From positions 1 through 64,000 of the forward strand of contig NZ_JADEYQ010000005.1 in assembly GCF_022627575.1 (NCBI RefSeq): a DNA stretch of 64,000 bases, written 5' to 3'. The DNA comes from Sphingobacterium rhinopitheci (GTDB lineage: Bacteria; Bacteroidota; Bacteroidia; Sphingobacteriales; Sphingobacteriaceae). Made by a program: the position numbers and the translations under genes. The notes beneath the pieces were generated by a model. That model made no database searches. It saw only the letters and a program-made list of their open reading frames with translations, and was not told the DNA's origin. This document shows positions 8,524-17,589 of the stretch, piece after piece (the stretch's first letter is position 1; each line of letters opens with the position of its first letter).

Positions 8524-9400
8524 TTGTCATCCTGACGACAGGAAGGATGTAATACCTTACTAAAGATGTTTCACTATGCTCAACATGACAAACCCATTTG
8601 ACGGCAGGAAGGATCTAATACCTTACTAGAGATGTTTCCTTGCACTCAACATGACAAACCCATATGACGAAAGGAAGGATCTAACACAATACTGGAGATG
8701 TTTCCTTGCACTCAACATGACAAACCCATTTGACGAAAGGAAGGATCTAACACCTAAGCTGAGATGTACCCCTGCACTCAACATGACAAACCCATTTGAC
8801 GACAGGAAGGATCTAACACAATACTAGAGATGTTTCCTTGTGCTCAACATGACAAACCGATTTCAAGACAGGAAGGATCTAACACAATACTAGAGATGTT
8901 TCACTATGTTCAACATGACAAACCGATTTGACGAAAGGAAGGATCTAACACAATACTGGAGATGTTTCCTTGCACTCAACATGACAAACCCATTTAACGA
9001 CAGGAAGGATCTAATACCTTACTAGAGATGTTTCCTTGTGCTCAACATGACAAACCCATTTAACGACAGGAAGGATCTAACACAATACTAGAGATGTTTC
9101 CTTGTACTCAACATGACAAACCCATTTAACGACAGGAAGGATCTAATACCTTACTAGAGATGTTTCCTTGCACTTAACATAACATACCGATATGACGAAA
9201 GGAAGGATCTATATACCTTACTAGAGATGTTTCCTTGTGCTCAACATGACAAACCCATTTAACGACAGGAAGGATCTAACACTATACTAGAGATGTTTCC
9301 TTGCACTTAACATAACAAACCCATTTGACGACAGGAAGGATCTAACACTATATTAGAGAGGTTTCCTTGTGCTCAACATAACAAAACATATGCATTGTCA
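8524..9400. repeat. Array of 13 tandem 66-bp repeats (REP-like)
   Basis: The core GGAAGGAT begins at 8541, 8607, 8673, 8739, 8805, 8871, 8937, 9003, 9069, 9135, 9201, 9268 and 9334, an exact 66-bp period with one 67-bp step. Each unit holds AGGAAGGATCT and, 13 nt later, AGATGTTTCCT, which pair over 11 positions with one mismatch and one G-U. The outer ends (TTGTCATCCTGA at the left, TCAACATGACAA inside each unit) are also complementary. This suggests a tandemly amplified palindromic repeat of the GTCATCCTGA type found between genes in this phylum. Stops occur in all six frames of the consensus, so it is non-coding. It fills the whole gap between the ferredoxin and aminotransferase genes. Confidence 0.95.
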
Positions 9401-9460
9401 TCTTGAAAAAAATGCAATACATAACTTAAAAAGTTAGTTTTTATACAACATTTTCCTTTG

Positions 9461-9468
9461 TACCTTTG
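9461..9468 (+). promoter_or_regulatory. Aminotransferase promoter, -7 element TACCTTTG
   Basis: Perfect TAnnTTTG only 4 nt before the ATG at 9473. With the 5-nt motif-to-start distance seen at rnpB, transcription would begin on the A of the start codon (leaderless). The same 15-mer recurs at 49219-49233 on the minus strand. Confidence 0.6.
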
Positions 9469-9472
9469 TGAT

Positions 9473-10660
9473 ATGATTAGCAATAGAGAACTTTTTTTAC
9501 GGAATACAGCACAAACCTCCAATAGTCCACGACTTATTGAGGTTGAAAAGGCTGAAGGATCTTACTTATACGGCCCCAAAGGCGAAAAATATTTAGACTT
9601 GGTATCGGGGTTTAATGTAAGTAATATTGGGCATCGCCATCCAAAAGTAATTGAGGCTATTCAAAATCAATTGGAAAAATACCTACACGTAACGGTATAC
9701 GGTGAGTTTGTACAAGCACCACAAGTACAATTCGCGTCACAATTATTAGCGACACTACCCGCATCATTTGGCTCTGTTTATTTAACAAACTCAGGAGCCG
9801 AAGCCGTAGAAGGATCTATGAAGATAGCAAAACGCTATACCGGACGTAGACAAATAATAGCCGCTAAAAATGCCTATCATGGCAGTACCCAAGGCGCATT
9901 GAGCCTGATTGGAGGGACAGCTTACCAACAAGCATATGCCCCACTGCTACCAGAAATAGATTTTATAACATTCAACGACATAGTCGATTTAGATTCTATA
10001 ACAACTAAAACGGCTGCTGTCATCGTAGAAGCAATCCAAGGAGAAGCTGGTGTACGTGTACCATCAGCCGAATATATGCAGGCATTACGTGCCCGCTGTA
10101 CTGCAGTAGGTGCCTTATTGGTATTTGATGAAATACAAACGGGCTTCGGCCGTACAGGCAAACTATTTGCCTTTGAGCATTTTGGTATCGTTCCAGATAT
10201 ATTGATGCTAGCCAAAGGTATCGGAGGCGGTATGCCTTTGGGCGCATTTGTCGCACCCAAAGAAATAATGGATGTCATCAAAGACAACCCCATGTTGGGA
10301 CATATCACTACATTCGGCGGTCATCCAGTATCATGTGCTGCAGCATTAGCATCCCTAAAAGTTATCCAAGAGGAACACCTTATCGAAGGAGTTGCGGCTA
10401 AAGCAGCCTTATTCCGTTCGGAGCTAAGTCACCCAAAGATCAAAGAAATAAGAGGGTTGGGATTAATGATGTGCTTGCAGTTAGCTAATTTCGATCAAGT
10501 ATACAATGTTAGCAAATATTGTGCAGATCATGGTGTAATGATCGATTGGTACTTGCATTGTGAAACAGCATTACGCGTCGCACCACCATTGACGGTATCT
10601 AAAGAAGAAATATTAGAAGCTTGCCAAGTAATAAAAACTGCTATTGATAAATTCTGTTAA
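9473..10660 (+). CDS. Class III PLP-dependent aminotransferase
   Basis: Fold-type I aminotransferase of the acetylornithine/ornithine/4-aminobutyrate group. Visible: NSGAEAVEGSMKIAKRYTGR (cofactor and substrate region), YHGSTQGALS, VFDEIQTGFGRTG (the PLP-binding Asp), and MLAKGIGGGMPLGAF with the Schiff-base lysine. An in-frame TTG 15 bp upstream overlaps the promoter element, so I take the ATG at 9473. Length 395 residues. It has no arginine-pathway neighbours, so the substrate (acetylornithine or another omega-amino compound) is unresolved. Confidence 0.88.
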   Translation: MISNRELFLRNTAQTSNSPRLIEVEKAEGSYLYGPKGEKYLDLVSGFNVSNIGHRHPKVIEAIQNQLEKYLHVTVYGEFVQAPQVQFASQLLATLPASFGSVYLTNSGAEAVEGSMKIAKRYTGRRQIIAAKNAYHGSTQGALSLIGGTAYQQAYAPLLPEIDFITFNDIVDLDSITTKTAAVIVEAIQGEAGVRVPSAEYMQALRARCTAVGALLVFDEIQTGFGRTGKLFAFEHFGIVPDILMLAKGIGGGMPLGAFVAPKEIMDVIKDNPMLGHITTFGGHPVSCAAALASLKVIQEEHLIEGVAAKAALFRSELSHPKIKEIRGLGLMMCLQLANFDQVYNVSKYCADHGVMIDWYLHCETALRVAPPLTVSKEEILEACQVIKTAIDKFC

Positions 10661-10670
10661 TATCTCTACA

Positions 10671-10690
10671 TTTAGGTAAATAAACCTAAA
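10671..10690 (+). promoter_or_regulatory. Leader hairpin before the SGNH hydrolase
   Basis: A 7-bp perfect inverted repeat TTTAGGT/ACCTAAA with a 6-nt loop, ending 3 nt before the ATG at 10694. No T-run. Could be an operator or a translation-modulating hairpin. Confidence 0.35.
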
Positions 10691-10693
10691 CTT

Positions 10694-11443
10694 ATGAATA
10701 ACAGAAGAAAATTCTTAAAGCAAACTTTGGCTACAATAGGTACTACATTAATAGGTTCACAACTATTAAAAGCGGAATCTATATTACCCGAAAAGTCTAA
10801 AATCACCCTGCAGCAAAATGATGTTATCTTGTTTCAGGGTGATTCTATTACTGACCATGGTAGAAATAGAGATGTGCTGATTCCAAATGATATCAATGGC
10901 ATGGGAAGAGGCTATGCTATGGTAGCTGCAAGCGCTATCCTTAATCAATATGCTGGCAAAAATATAGCGATTTACAATAGAGGCATCAGTGGGCACAAGG
11001 TCCCTCAACTGGAAGAACGCTGGCAAAAAGATTGTATAGACCTTAAACCAAATATCCTAAGTATACTTATAGGTGTAAACGACTACTGGCATACCCGCGA
11101 TGGAAAGTACAAAGGTACAGCTGTCTCTTTTAAAGAATCCTACCAACGACTATTGGATAATACCCTAAAAAACTTACCAAACGTACAATTAATTATCGGC
11201 GAACCCTTTGCTGTAAAGAAAGTAAAGCATGTAGATGATACGTGGTATCCCGAATTCTTAGGTTATCAAAAAGTAGCTCGCGACATCGCAAAAGAATATA
11301 AAGCCCTATTGATACCATACCAAGAAGTATTTGATAAAGCTGAAAAAAGAGCAGCAGGAAATTATTGGACTACAGATGGTGTACATACTACGCTAGCAGG
11401 TGTAAATCTAATGGCAGAAGCTTGGTTAACAACCTTAAAATAA
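10694..11443 (+). CDS. Exported SGNH/GDSL hydrolase
   Basis: Secreted esterase-like enzyme of 249 residues. The N-terminus NRRKFLKQTLATIGTTLIG has a twin-arginine-like motif and hydrophobic core, so export may use Tat. SGNH blocks: FQGDSITD (nucleophile Ser), the RGISGHK glycine block, IGVNDYW (Asn), and TTDGVHTT (catalytic Asp/His). The family includes carbohydrate esterases and lysophospholipases. The substrate is unknown. It follows the aminotransferase by 33 bp on the same strand. Confidence 0.85.
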   Translation: MNNRRKFLKQTLATIGTTLIGSQLLKAESILPEKSKITLQQNDVILFQGDSITDHGRNRDVLIPNDINGMGRGYAMVAASAILNQYAGKNIAIYNRGISGHKVPQLEERWQKDCIDLKPNILSILIGVNDYWHTRDGKYKGTAVSFKESYQRLLDNTLKNLPNVQLIIGEPFAVKKVKHVDDTWYPEFLGYQKVARDIAKEYKALLIPYQEVFDKAEKRAAGNYWTTDGVHTTLAGVNLMAEAWLTTLK

Positions 11444-11508
11444 TAAAATTTCATATTAACTACATAAAGAGTTAACATTAAATTAATACAACTTGAATTA
11501 ATAGTGCC

Positions 11509-11516
11509 TAACTTTG
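11509..11516 (+). promoter_or_regulatory. Promoter of the PiT gene, -7 element TAACTTTG
   Basis: Perfect TAnnTTTG, 16 bp before the ATG at 11533, giving a leader of about 12 nt. Confidence 0.6.
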
Positions 11517-11532
11517 TAGAAAAAAAAATAGT

Positions 11533-13785
11533 ATGGATAATTATTTATATCTAGTAATCATAACATTAATAACCTTAGGGATTATTGATATTATGGTTGG
11601 CGTTAGTAATGATGCTGTAAATTTTCTTAACTCAGCTATTGGATCGAAAGCAATTCCATTTCGATTGATCATGATCTTAGCTACTGTAGGGATTTTATGT
11701 GGTGCCGTATTCTCAAGTGGTATGATGGAAATAGCACGTTCAGGCATATATGTACCTAGTATGTTCACCTTCAATGATGTTCTCGTCATATTTTTGGCGG
11801 TCATGATAACAGATATTATTCTGTTGGATGTATTTAACTATTTTGGTCTACCTACATCTACTACAGTTTCTATAGTATTTGAGTTACTCGGAGGTGCTGT
11901 ATGTTTGGGACTTTATAAGATTGCCACCACTTCGGGCGATTGGTCTACCTTATCACAATATATAAATACGGAGAAAGCTTCCGAAATCGTTATTAGTATA
12001 TTATTATCCGTTATCCTATCTTTCACGTTAGGTATGGCTGTACAATATGTATCTCGTTTGATTTTTACCTTCAATTTCGAGAAAAAACTAAAGACATTTG
12101 GTGTATTATTTGGTGGTATTGCATTGGCTGCAATCAATTATTTCATATTAATAAAAGGTCTAAAATCAGTAACATTTATTGACGCTAGTGTAAAAGAATG
12201 GATCAGTACGCATGAATTGCATTTAATACTAGGCTGTTTTGTTGTCTTCACTATACTTAGTTATATTATTACGAGACTCAATATCAATATCCTTAAAGTA
12301 ATCATCGGTGTTGGTACATTTGGATTAGCATTATCATTTGCTGGCAATGACTTGGTGAATTTTATTGGTGTACCCGTTGCAGCAATACAAGCGATCGGCT
12401 TCTTTCAGCAGGCTGGTGGTGATCCAAATACATACATGATGACAGAATTAGGTTCTGCAGATATTGTAGCCCCATTATGGATCCTTGCAGCTGCAGGAGT
12501 TGTCATGATTACGACTTTATGGACCTCCAAAAAAGCACGCACAGTACTCGAAACAGAGATGAACCTGAGTAGTCAAGAGGGTGCTACAGAGAAATTTCAA
12601 CCTAATACATTCTCACGCCTTGTTGTTAGAGCATTTATCAACCTAGGTATAGGATTGAGCTATATCATGCCGCGTGCGCTACAAGCACGCTTAGATAGTC
12701 GCTTTGAAGGTAAAGAAATACCTAAAAAGAAAAATAACGAAGAGCCGATGTTTGATATGGTACGTGCCTCCGTCAATCTAATGGTTGCCAGTAGTCTTAT
12801 TGCATTAGGAACTTCTATGAAACTTCCTTTGTCAACGACCTATGTTACCTTTATGGTAGCGATGGGTACAGCCTTTGCCGATCGTGCTTGGGATAGAGAG
12901 TCTGCAGTATACCGTGTATCTGGGGTTTTACATGTAATCGGAGGTTGGTTCTTTACTGCTGCAAGTGCATTTGCTGGAGCCTTTGTGTTTGCATATCTCT
13001 TAAAAATAGGTGGTATCATGACCTTTGTAGGTGCTTTAATATTGCTTGCTATCCTATTATTTCAAAATGCCCGTAAACACAAAAAGAAAGTAGCCGAACA
13101 AACACAACGAAAGTTAAAATTAGTAAAAGAAGATATTCATACTTTACAACAAGTAACAGAATCTAGCTCAGCGCAAATAGCAGAAGTATTTGCAAAGACC
13201 AACATATTCTTCAAAGAAATCATTGATGGACTTATACGCAATGATCTAACTTCACTATCGGTAAACAAAAAACTGATAAAAAAAATCAATAGAGATCTCG
13301 ATTCTACGAATGATACACTTTATGACTTTATCCGTAATCTCGACGATACTACAGCCAAAGGAAGTAGATATTATATCATGTCATTGGGCTATATGCAAGA
13401 TATCATAGAAAATCTATATGTCATTGCTAATAATGCCTACAACCACGTAGATAATAACCACAAGCCCTTGAAAACGTATCAGGGTGAAGATCTAATGCTT
13501 GTAGCAAATGCATTAGGAAATTGGTATGCTGAGGTATATAATATGTATAAACGTCTTGAATTTGGGAAGATAGACAACAATATGACAGAACGTGATCAAC
13601 TATTGAAAATCACGAATAATCTTTTAGATAAGCAGATTGAGCATATTCGTACAACAGAAAATAGCCCTAAAAATAGTAAGCTATATTTCTCAATACTCTT
13701 AGAAACAAACGAATTAATAAGCTCTACCTTCAAATTGCTCAAACTACATAAAGAGTTTGAAGAATTTAAAAAGCATCATAAATAA
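11533..13785 (+). CDS. PiT-family phosphate transporter with PhoU-like tail
   Basis: Low-affinity inorganic phosphate permease in the inner membrane. The two inverted PiT signatures are present: VGVSNDAVNFLNSAIGSKA near residue 22 and SFAGNDLVNFIGVPVAA near residue 275. GLPTSTT and LPLSTTYVTF are also present. After the last helices the protein continues with about 220 mostly helical, charged residues (from about 530) resembling PhoU/DUF47. In other bacteria that domain is usually a separate protein, so regulation is probably built in. The 750-residue length fits this fused Bacteroidota form. Single gene with a clear promoter and terminator. Confidence 0.92.
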   Translation: MDNYLYLVIITLITLGIIDIMVGVSNDAVNFLNSAIGSKAIPFRLIMILATVGILCGAVFSSGMMEIARSGIYVPSMFTFNDVLVIFLAVMITDIILLDVFNYFGLPTSTTVSIVFELLGGAVCLGLYKIATTSGDWSTLSQYINTEKASEIVISILLSVILSFTLGMAVQYVSRLIFTFNFEKKLKTFGVLFGGIALAAINYFILIKGLKSVTFIDASVKEWISTHELHLILGCFVVFTILSYIITRLNINILKVIIGVGTFGLALSFAGNDLVNFIGVPVAAIQAIGFFQQAGGDPNTYMMTELGSADIVAPLWILAAAGVVMITTLWTSKKARTVLETEMNLSSQEGATEKFQPNTFSRLVVRAFINLGIGLSYIMPRALQARLDSRFEGKEIPKKKNNEEPMFDMVRASVNLMVASSLIALGTSMKLPLSTTYVTFMVAMGTAFADRAWDRESAVYRVSGVLHVIGGWFFTAASAFAGAFVFAYLLKIGGIMTFVGALILLAILLFQNARKHKKKVAEQTQRKLKLVKEDIHTLQQVTESSSAQIAEVFAKTNIFFKEIIDGLIRNDLTSLSVNKKLIKKINRDLDSTNDTLYDFIRNLDDTTAKGSRYYIMSLGYMQDIIENLYVIANNAYNHVDNNHKPLKTYQGEDLMLVANALGNWYAEVYNMYKRLEFGKIDNNMTERDQLLKITNNLLDKQIEHIRTTENSPKNSKLYFSILLETNELISSTFKLLKLHKEFEEFKKHHK

Positions 13786-13807
13786 CAGTATAAATACATA
13801 CAAAAGA

Positions 13808-13838
13808 AACGGCTCGATTGAAATTCAATCGAGCCGTT
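13808..13838. terminator. Bidirectional terminator, PiT / mtaB
   Basis: A 13-bp perfect stem (13808-13820 with 13826-13838) between convergent genes, with A/T-rich flanks. Confidence 0.8.
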
Positions 13839-13862
13839 ATTATTTTAGCGTAAAGTGATATA

Positions 13863-15182
13863 CTAATGTGTTAATATCTCACGAATCTCTTCGATATCTA
13901 CCTCACCGTTGTCAGAGATACTCCTATATTTGACAGGAACAATCTCATTTACTAACAAAGGATCATATGCCGTTCTTACTTTAACATAGTTTTTAGAGAA
14001 ACCATGCATATAGCCATCTTTGATATCACCTTCAAACAATACCTCTCCTACGGCACCTATATTCTCTTCATAGAAAGCTCTTCTTTTCTTCTCTGACAAT
14101 ATATGTAGCATCTTGCTACGATCCGAACGCTGTGATCCTGGAACAGCACCTTCCATCTGTGCAGCGATGGTATTTTCGCGCTCTGAATAGGTAAATACGT
14201 GTAGGTAAGAAATACTTAAATCATTCAAAAAATTGTAGGTATCGATAAAATCCTCACGTGTCTCACCCGGGAACCCTACTATCACATCTACACCAATACA
14301 TGCATTAGGCATTAAAGATTTGATCTTAGTGACACGCTCTGCATACAACTCACGTTTGTAGCGGCGACGCATCTGCGCCAATACTTTATTGTTGCCCGAT
14401 TGTAAAGGCATATGAAAGTGTGGAACGAAACGCTTTGATTGGGCTACAAACTCAATAATCTCATTTGCTAAAAGATTGGGTTCGATAGAAGAAATACGAA
14501 TACGATCTATTCCTTCGACATCGTCCAATGCTTTTACTAAATCCAAAAACTTGTCCTGACGTTTACCATCACGGATACCATAATCACCGATATTGACACC
14601 AGTCAACACGATTTCCTTTACCCCTGAAGCAGCAATCTCTTCGGCCTGACGTACAATATCTTCTATCTTGCCCGAGCGTGAAGCGCCACGTGCCAGAGGT
14701 ATCGTACAGAAGGTACATGAATAATCACAGCCGTCCTGAACTTTCAAAAAAGTACGTGTACGATCACCAATAGAATAGGCTGTTACAAATTGATTTGTTT
14801 CATCGATAGGACCATTATGGATTACCGTTTTCTCTTGCTTAGTCAAGTCATTGATATGCTCAATGATATTGAACTTCTCTGCAGCACCGAGTACCATATC
14901 TACACCAGGGATCTCTGCGATCTCTTTGGGCTTCAACTGTGCATAACAACCGACAATAGTTATGTAGGCATTGGGCGAATGCTTCAATGCTTCCTTGACT
15001 ACTTTGCGACATTTCTTATCCGCATTGTCCGTTACCGAACAGGTATTGATAACATAAACATCAGCAGGTGAATCAAAGGAAACAGAATCATACCCTGCAT
15101 CTTTAAACTGACGTCCAATAGAAGATGTCTCCGAAAAATTCAGCTTACACCCTAGCGTATAGAAAGCGACTTTTTTATTCAT
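13863..15182 (-). CDS. mtaB: tRNA t6A37 methylthiotransferase
   Basis: Radical-SAM enzyme that converts t6A37 to ms2t6A in tRNAs decoding ANN codons. The N-terminal methylthiotransferase domain has cysteines C12, C48 and C79 for the auxiliary cluster. The radical-SAM motif C152-x3-C156-x2-C159 lies in GCDYSCTFC. A TRAM-like RNA-binding end runs from about 375. The start YTLGCKLNFSET and the length (439) identify MtaB rather than MiaB or RimO. The promoter element lies 11 bp before the ATG. Confidence 0.94.
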   Translation of the reverse strand: MNKKVAFYTLGCKLNFSETSSIGRQFKDAGYDSVSFDSPADVYVINTCSVTDNADKKCRKVVKEALKHSPNAYITIVGCYAQLKPKEIAEIPGVDMVLGAAEKFNIIEHINDLTKQEKTVIHNGPIDETNQFVTAYSIGDRTRTFLKVQDGCDYSCTFCTIPLARGASRSGKIEDIVRQAEEIAASGVKEIVLTGVNIGDYGIRDGKRQDKFLDLVKALDDVEGIDRIRISSIEPNLLANEIIEFVAQSKRFVPHFHMPLQSGNNKVLAQMRRRYKRELYAERVTKIKSLMPNACIGVDVIVGFPGETREDFIDTYNFLNDLSISYLHVFTYSERENTIAAQMEGAVPGSQRSDRSKMLHILSEKKRRAFYEENIGAVGEVLFEGDIKDGYMHGFSKNYVKVRTAYDPLLVNEIVPVKYRSISDNGEVDIEEIREILTH

Positions 15183-15192
15183 AGTAATTTTG

Positions 15193-15200
15193 CAAAAATA
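15193..15200 (-). promoter_or_regulatory. mtaB promoter, -7 element TATTTTTG
   Basis: TAnnTTTG on the minus strand, 10 nt before the ATG at 15182. Predicts a leader of only about 6 nt. Confidence 0.55.
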
Positions 15201-15287
15201 CGCTTTTTTTTAGACTTAAGGACAAAGTTGAAACATTTGAGATGTTAATGACATTTTTTATATATTTAAACTATTAAACAAGAGCAC

Positions 15288-15971
15288 ATGAATTACCTCT
15301 CTACAGTACTTCAAAAAACAGATTCTCAGGATATAGATGACATGATTGAAGCAATAGAATATTCATTTGACATCATATTTGTAGAAAAAGAGCTTTCAGA
15401 AATAAATTCTATTCGAGCACTTTGTAACTTGATATGCTCCAAAATAAACTTCCTGCAGCGGGATACATGTACTACACAGCAGGCCTTCTACAAATTCAGA
15501 AAAGCATATTACCATACGCAAAATACAACGATATCCTTGCACACAACGAGCCTACTAACCGATATCTTTCCCAAAAAACAACGTAGACAAAATTTGGCTC
15601 AGATTGAGAAAGAGCTCGGTATCAAAATCGATGTTCTTCAGCCTTCTACTTGGATATCAAGCTCCCTATTGCTACTATTTGTAGGATGTATCGTTTTATT
15701 ATTTACAAGCCCTATGCTCGCTATCTTCGGGCTTATATCTACAATAACCACTTATATACTGATGCATAAATTTACAAATCGTTTTACCATACATAGCGTC
15801 AAAGATCTAATTACCATTATAGTGAAAGAAAACTATCAAAAACTTAGAAGCTCAGACACCTACAATCCCAAAGAAATAGAACCTTTAGTGATTAGTTATT
15901 TTAAGGATCAATTGGGACTTGATGATACAAAATTTGACCAATACGCAACATTTAACAGGCGCAATTTTTAG
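15288..15971 (+). CDS. Unknown two-helix membrane protein
   Basis: Not recognised. 227 residues: a soluble N-terminal part (1-135), two adjacent membrane segments (about 137-165, with GLIST between them), and a soluble C-terminal part. Residues 20-52 (IEYSFDII to ICSKI) resemble the second half of an acyl-carrier-protein fold, but the phosphopantetheine serine motif DSL is absent. The C-terminal VKDLITIIVKEN block looks similar. The resemblance is weak and is an inference. Single gene between mtaB (divergent) and thyA. No clear terminator after it. Confidence 0.65.
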   Translation: MNYLSTVLQKTDSQDIDDMIEAIEYSFDIIFVEKELSEINSIRALCNLICSKINFLQRDTCTTQQAFYKFRKAYYHTQNTTISLHTTSLLTDIFPKKQRRQNLAQIEKELGIKIDVLQPSTWISSSLLLLFVGCIVLLFTSPMLAIFGLISTITTYILMHKFTNRFTIHSVKDLITIIVKENYQKLRSSDTYNPKEIEPLVISYFKDQLGLDDTKFDQYATFNRRNF

Positions 15972-16007
15972 GTACTAATTCCCTAAAATGCTAACTTAGT
16001 AAGATTT

Positions 16008-16015
16008 TAGTTTTG
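16008..16015 (+). promoter_or_regulatory. Possible thyA promoter, -7 element TAGTTTTG
   Basis: Fits TAnnTTTG but lies 85 bp before the ATG, giving a leader of about 80 nt. The spacing makes it less certain than the other promoters here. Confidence 0.35.
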
Positions 16016-16100
16016 GATCCAAATATTTTACATTCCCTTGGAGATGTGGTAAGCCAAAATATAGATTAGTATTAAAGAACACGATATTTAAAAAAAGAAT

Positions 16101-16922
16101 ATGAAGCAATATTTAGATTTACTAAAGCACGTATATACCACAGGTGTAGACAAGACAGATAGAACAGGAACAGGTACACGCAGTGTTTTTGGTTATCAAA
16201 TGCGCTTCAATCTAAAAGAAGGATTCCCATTAGTAACAACTAAAAAATTACACTTACGTTCTATCCTTCACGAGCTGATATGGTTTCTCAAAGGAGACAC
16301 CAATATCAAGTATCTAAAAGAAAATGGCGTAAGCATCTGGGATGAATGGGCAGATGAAAATGGCAACTTAGGCCCTGTCTATGGTTCTCAATGGCGATCA
16401 TGGCCGACGCCCGATGGTAGACATATCGATCAGATAGCACAAGTGATAAAACAACTAAAGACATCACCAGATTCACGACGTATTATCGTATCGGCATGGA
16501 ATGTTGCAGAGATTGAAAATATGGCTCTACCGCCATGTCATGCCTTCTTCCAGTTTTATGTAGCACCAGCACAACCAGAGAAAGGAATCCTAAAGCCACA
16601 GCTATCCTGCCAATTGTACCAGCGTAGCGCCGATATATTCTTGGGTGTGCCCTTTAATATAGCATCATATGCACTCTTGACCATGATGGTAGCACAGGTA
16701 TGCGATATGGAAGCAGCAGATTTTGTACATACCTTGGGCGATGCGCATGTTTACAACAACCACTTTGCACAAACAGAGCTACAGCTTTCGCGCGAACCAA
16801 AGGCTTTGCCACAAATAGTAATAAATCCGGAGATAAAGGATATTTTTGATTTCAAATTTGAAGATTTTGAGCTGGTGAATTACGAGAGTCATCCACATAT
16901 CAAAGCTCCTGTAGCCGTATAA
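16101..16922 (+). CDS. thyA: Thymidylate synthase
   Basis: Makes dTMP from dUMP using methylene-tetrahydrofolate and releases dihydrofolate. The catalytic Cys is C146 in [11 protein letters not shown]. The folate/dUMP region [21 protein letters not shown] and the phosphate-binding arginines ([18 protein letters not shown]) are intact. 273 residues, close to the family norm of 264. It is 42 bp upstream of folA, which regenerates tetrahydrofolate, so the two form a dTMP-cycle operon. Confidence 0.98.
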   Translation: MKQYLDLLKHVYTTGVDKTDRTGTGTRSVFGYQMRFNLKEGFPLVTTKKLHLRSILHELIWFLKGDTNIKYLKENGVSIWDEWADENGNLGPVYGSQWRSWPTPDGRHIDQIAQVIKQLKTSPDSRRIIVSAWNVAEIENMALPPCHAFFQFYVAPAQPEKGILKPQLSCQLYQRSADIFLGVPFNIASYALLTMMVAQVCDMEAADFVHTLGDAHVYNNHFAQTELQLSREPKALPQIVINPEIKDIFDFKFEDFELVNYESHPHIKAPVAV

Positions 16923-16964
16923 TATTTATCGTTAGAACAATAAGAGAGATTAATAGAGAACAAG

Positions 16965-17459
16965 ATGAGTGATATTAAAATAACTTTAATCGTTGCTGCT
17001 GCTGAAAACAACGCAATAGGAAAAAATAATCAAATGCCTTGGCATCTGCCAAATGACTTCAAGTATTTTAAGAAAAATACATTGGAGCATTCGGTAGTGA
17101 TGGGACGCAAAACATATGAATCGATCGGCAAACCTCTTCCAGACCGTCGTAATATCGTGTTGACAAGAGACCTAAAATACAGCAATGATGAGGTCGATGT
17201 AGCCAATAGCATACAGGAGATTTTCAACTATTGCCGTGATGAGCGCGAAGTATTTATCATCGGTGGTGCTGAGGTGTACAAACAAACATTACCTATCGCA
17301 GATAAGATATTATTGACACGTGTACATACAACGATAGATGGAGATTCCTTTTTCCCAGAGCTATTAGATCATCAATGGAAATTAGTAAGTGCGGAGAAAA
17401 ATGAAAAAGACGAAAAACATGCTTTCGATTATACTTTTGAAGTATACGAAAAGATATAA
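16965..17459 (+). CDS. folA: Dihydrofolate reductase
   Basis: NADPH-dependent reduction of dihydrofolate to tetrahydrofolate. The start TLIVAAAENNAIGKNNQMPWHLPNDFKYFK contains the PWHLPND substrate block with the catalytic acid. GRKTYESIGKPLPDRRN and FIIGGAEVY are the NADPH-binding motifs. 164 residues, typical chromosomal size. Co-transcribed with thyA. This is the target of trimethoprim. Confidence 0.97.
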   Translation: MSDIKITLIVAAAENNAIGKNNQMPWHLPNDFKYFKKNTLEHSVVMGRKTYESIGKPLPDRRNIVLTRDLKYSNDEVDVANSIQEIFNYCRDEREVFIIGGAEVYKQTLPIADKILLTRVHTTIDGDSFFPELLDHQWKLVSAEKNEKDEKHAFDYTFEVYEKI

Positions 17460-17525
17460 GTAATGAAATAGCTTTACAGGTATTTTGCGCAAGTTAATAA
17501 ATACCGATAGCATAAAACTGAAGAT

Positions 17526-17578
17526 TTATAACATAACAAAAGCGCCCTAAATAATAAGGCGCTTTTGTTATGTTATAA
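17526..17578. terminator. Bidirectional terminator, folA / argH
   Basis: A 21-bp perfect inverted repeat (17526-17546 with 17558-17578) and an 11-nt loop between the convergent folA and argH. A/T-rich outer arms give U-tracts both ways. Confidence 0.88.
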
Positions 17579-17589
17579 AGAATTGGATA

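Noticed and set aside
8524-9400. CRISPR array or repeat-protein gene
   Set aside because: The entire 66-bp period is conserved, so there are no unique spacers. The consensus has stops in all six frames, and no cas genes are near.
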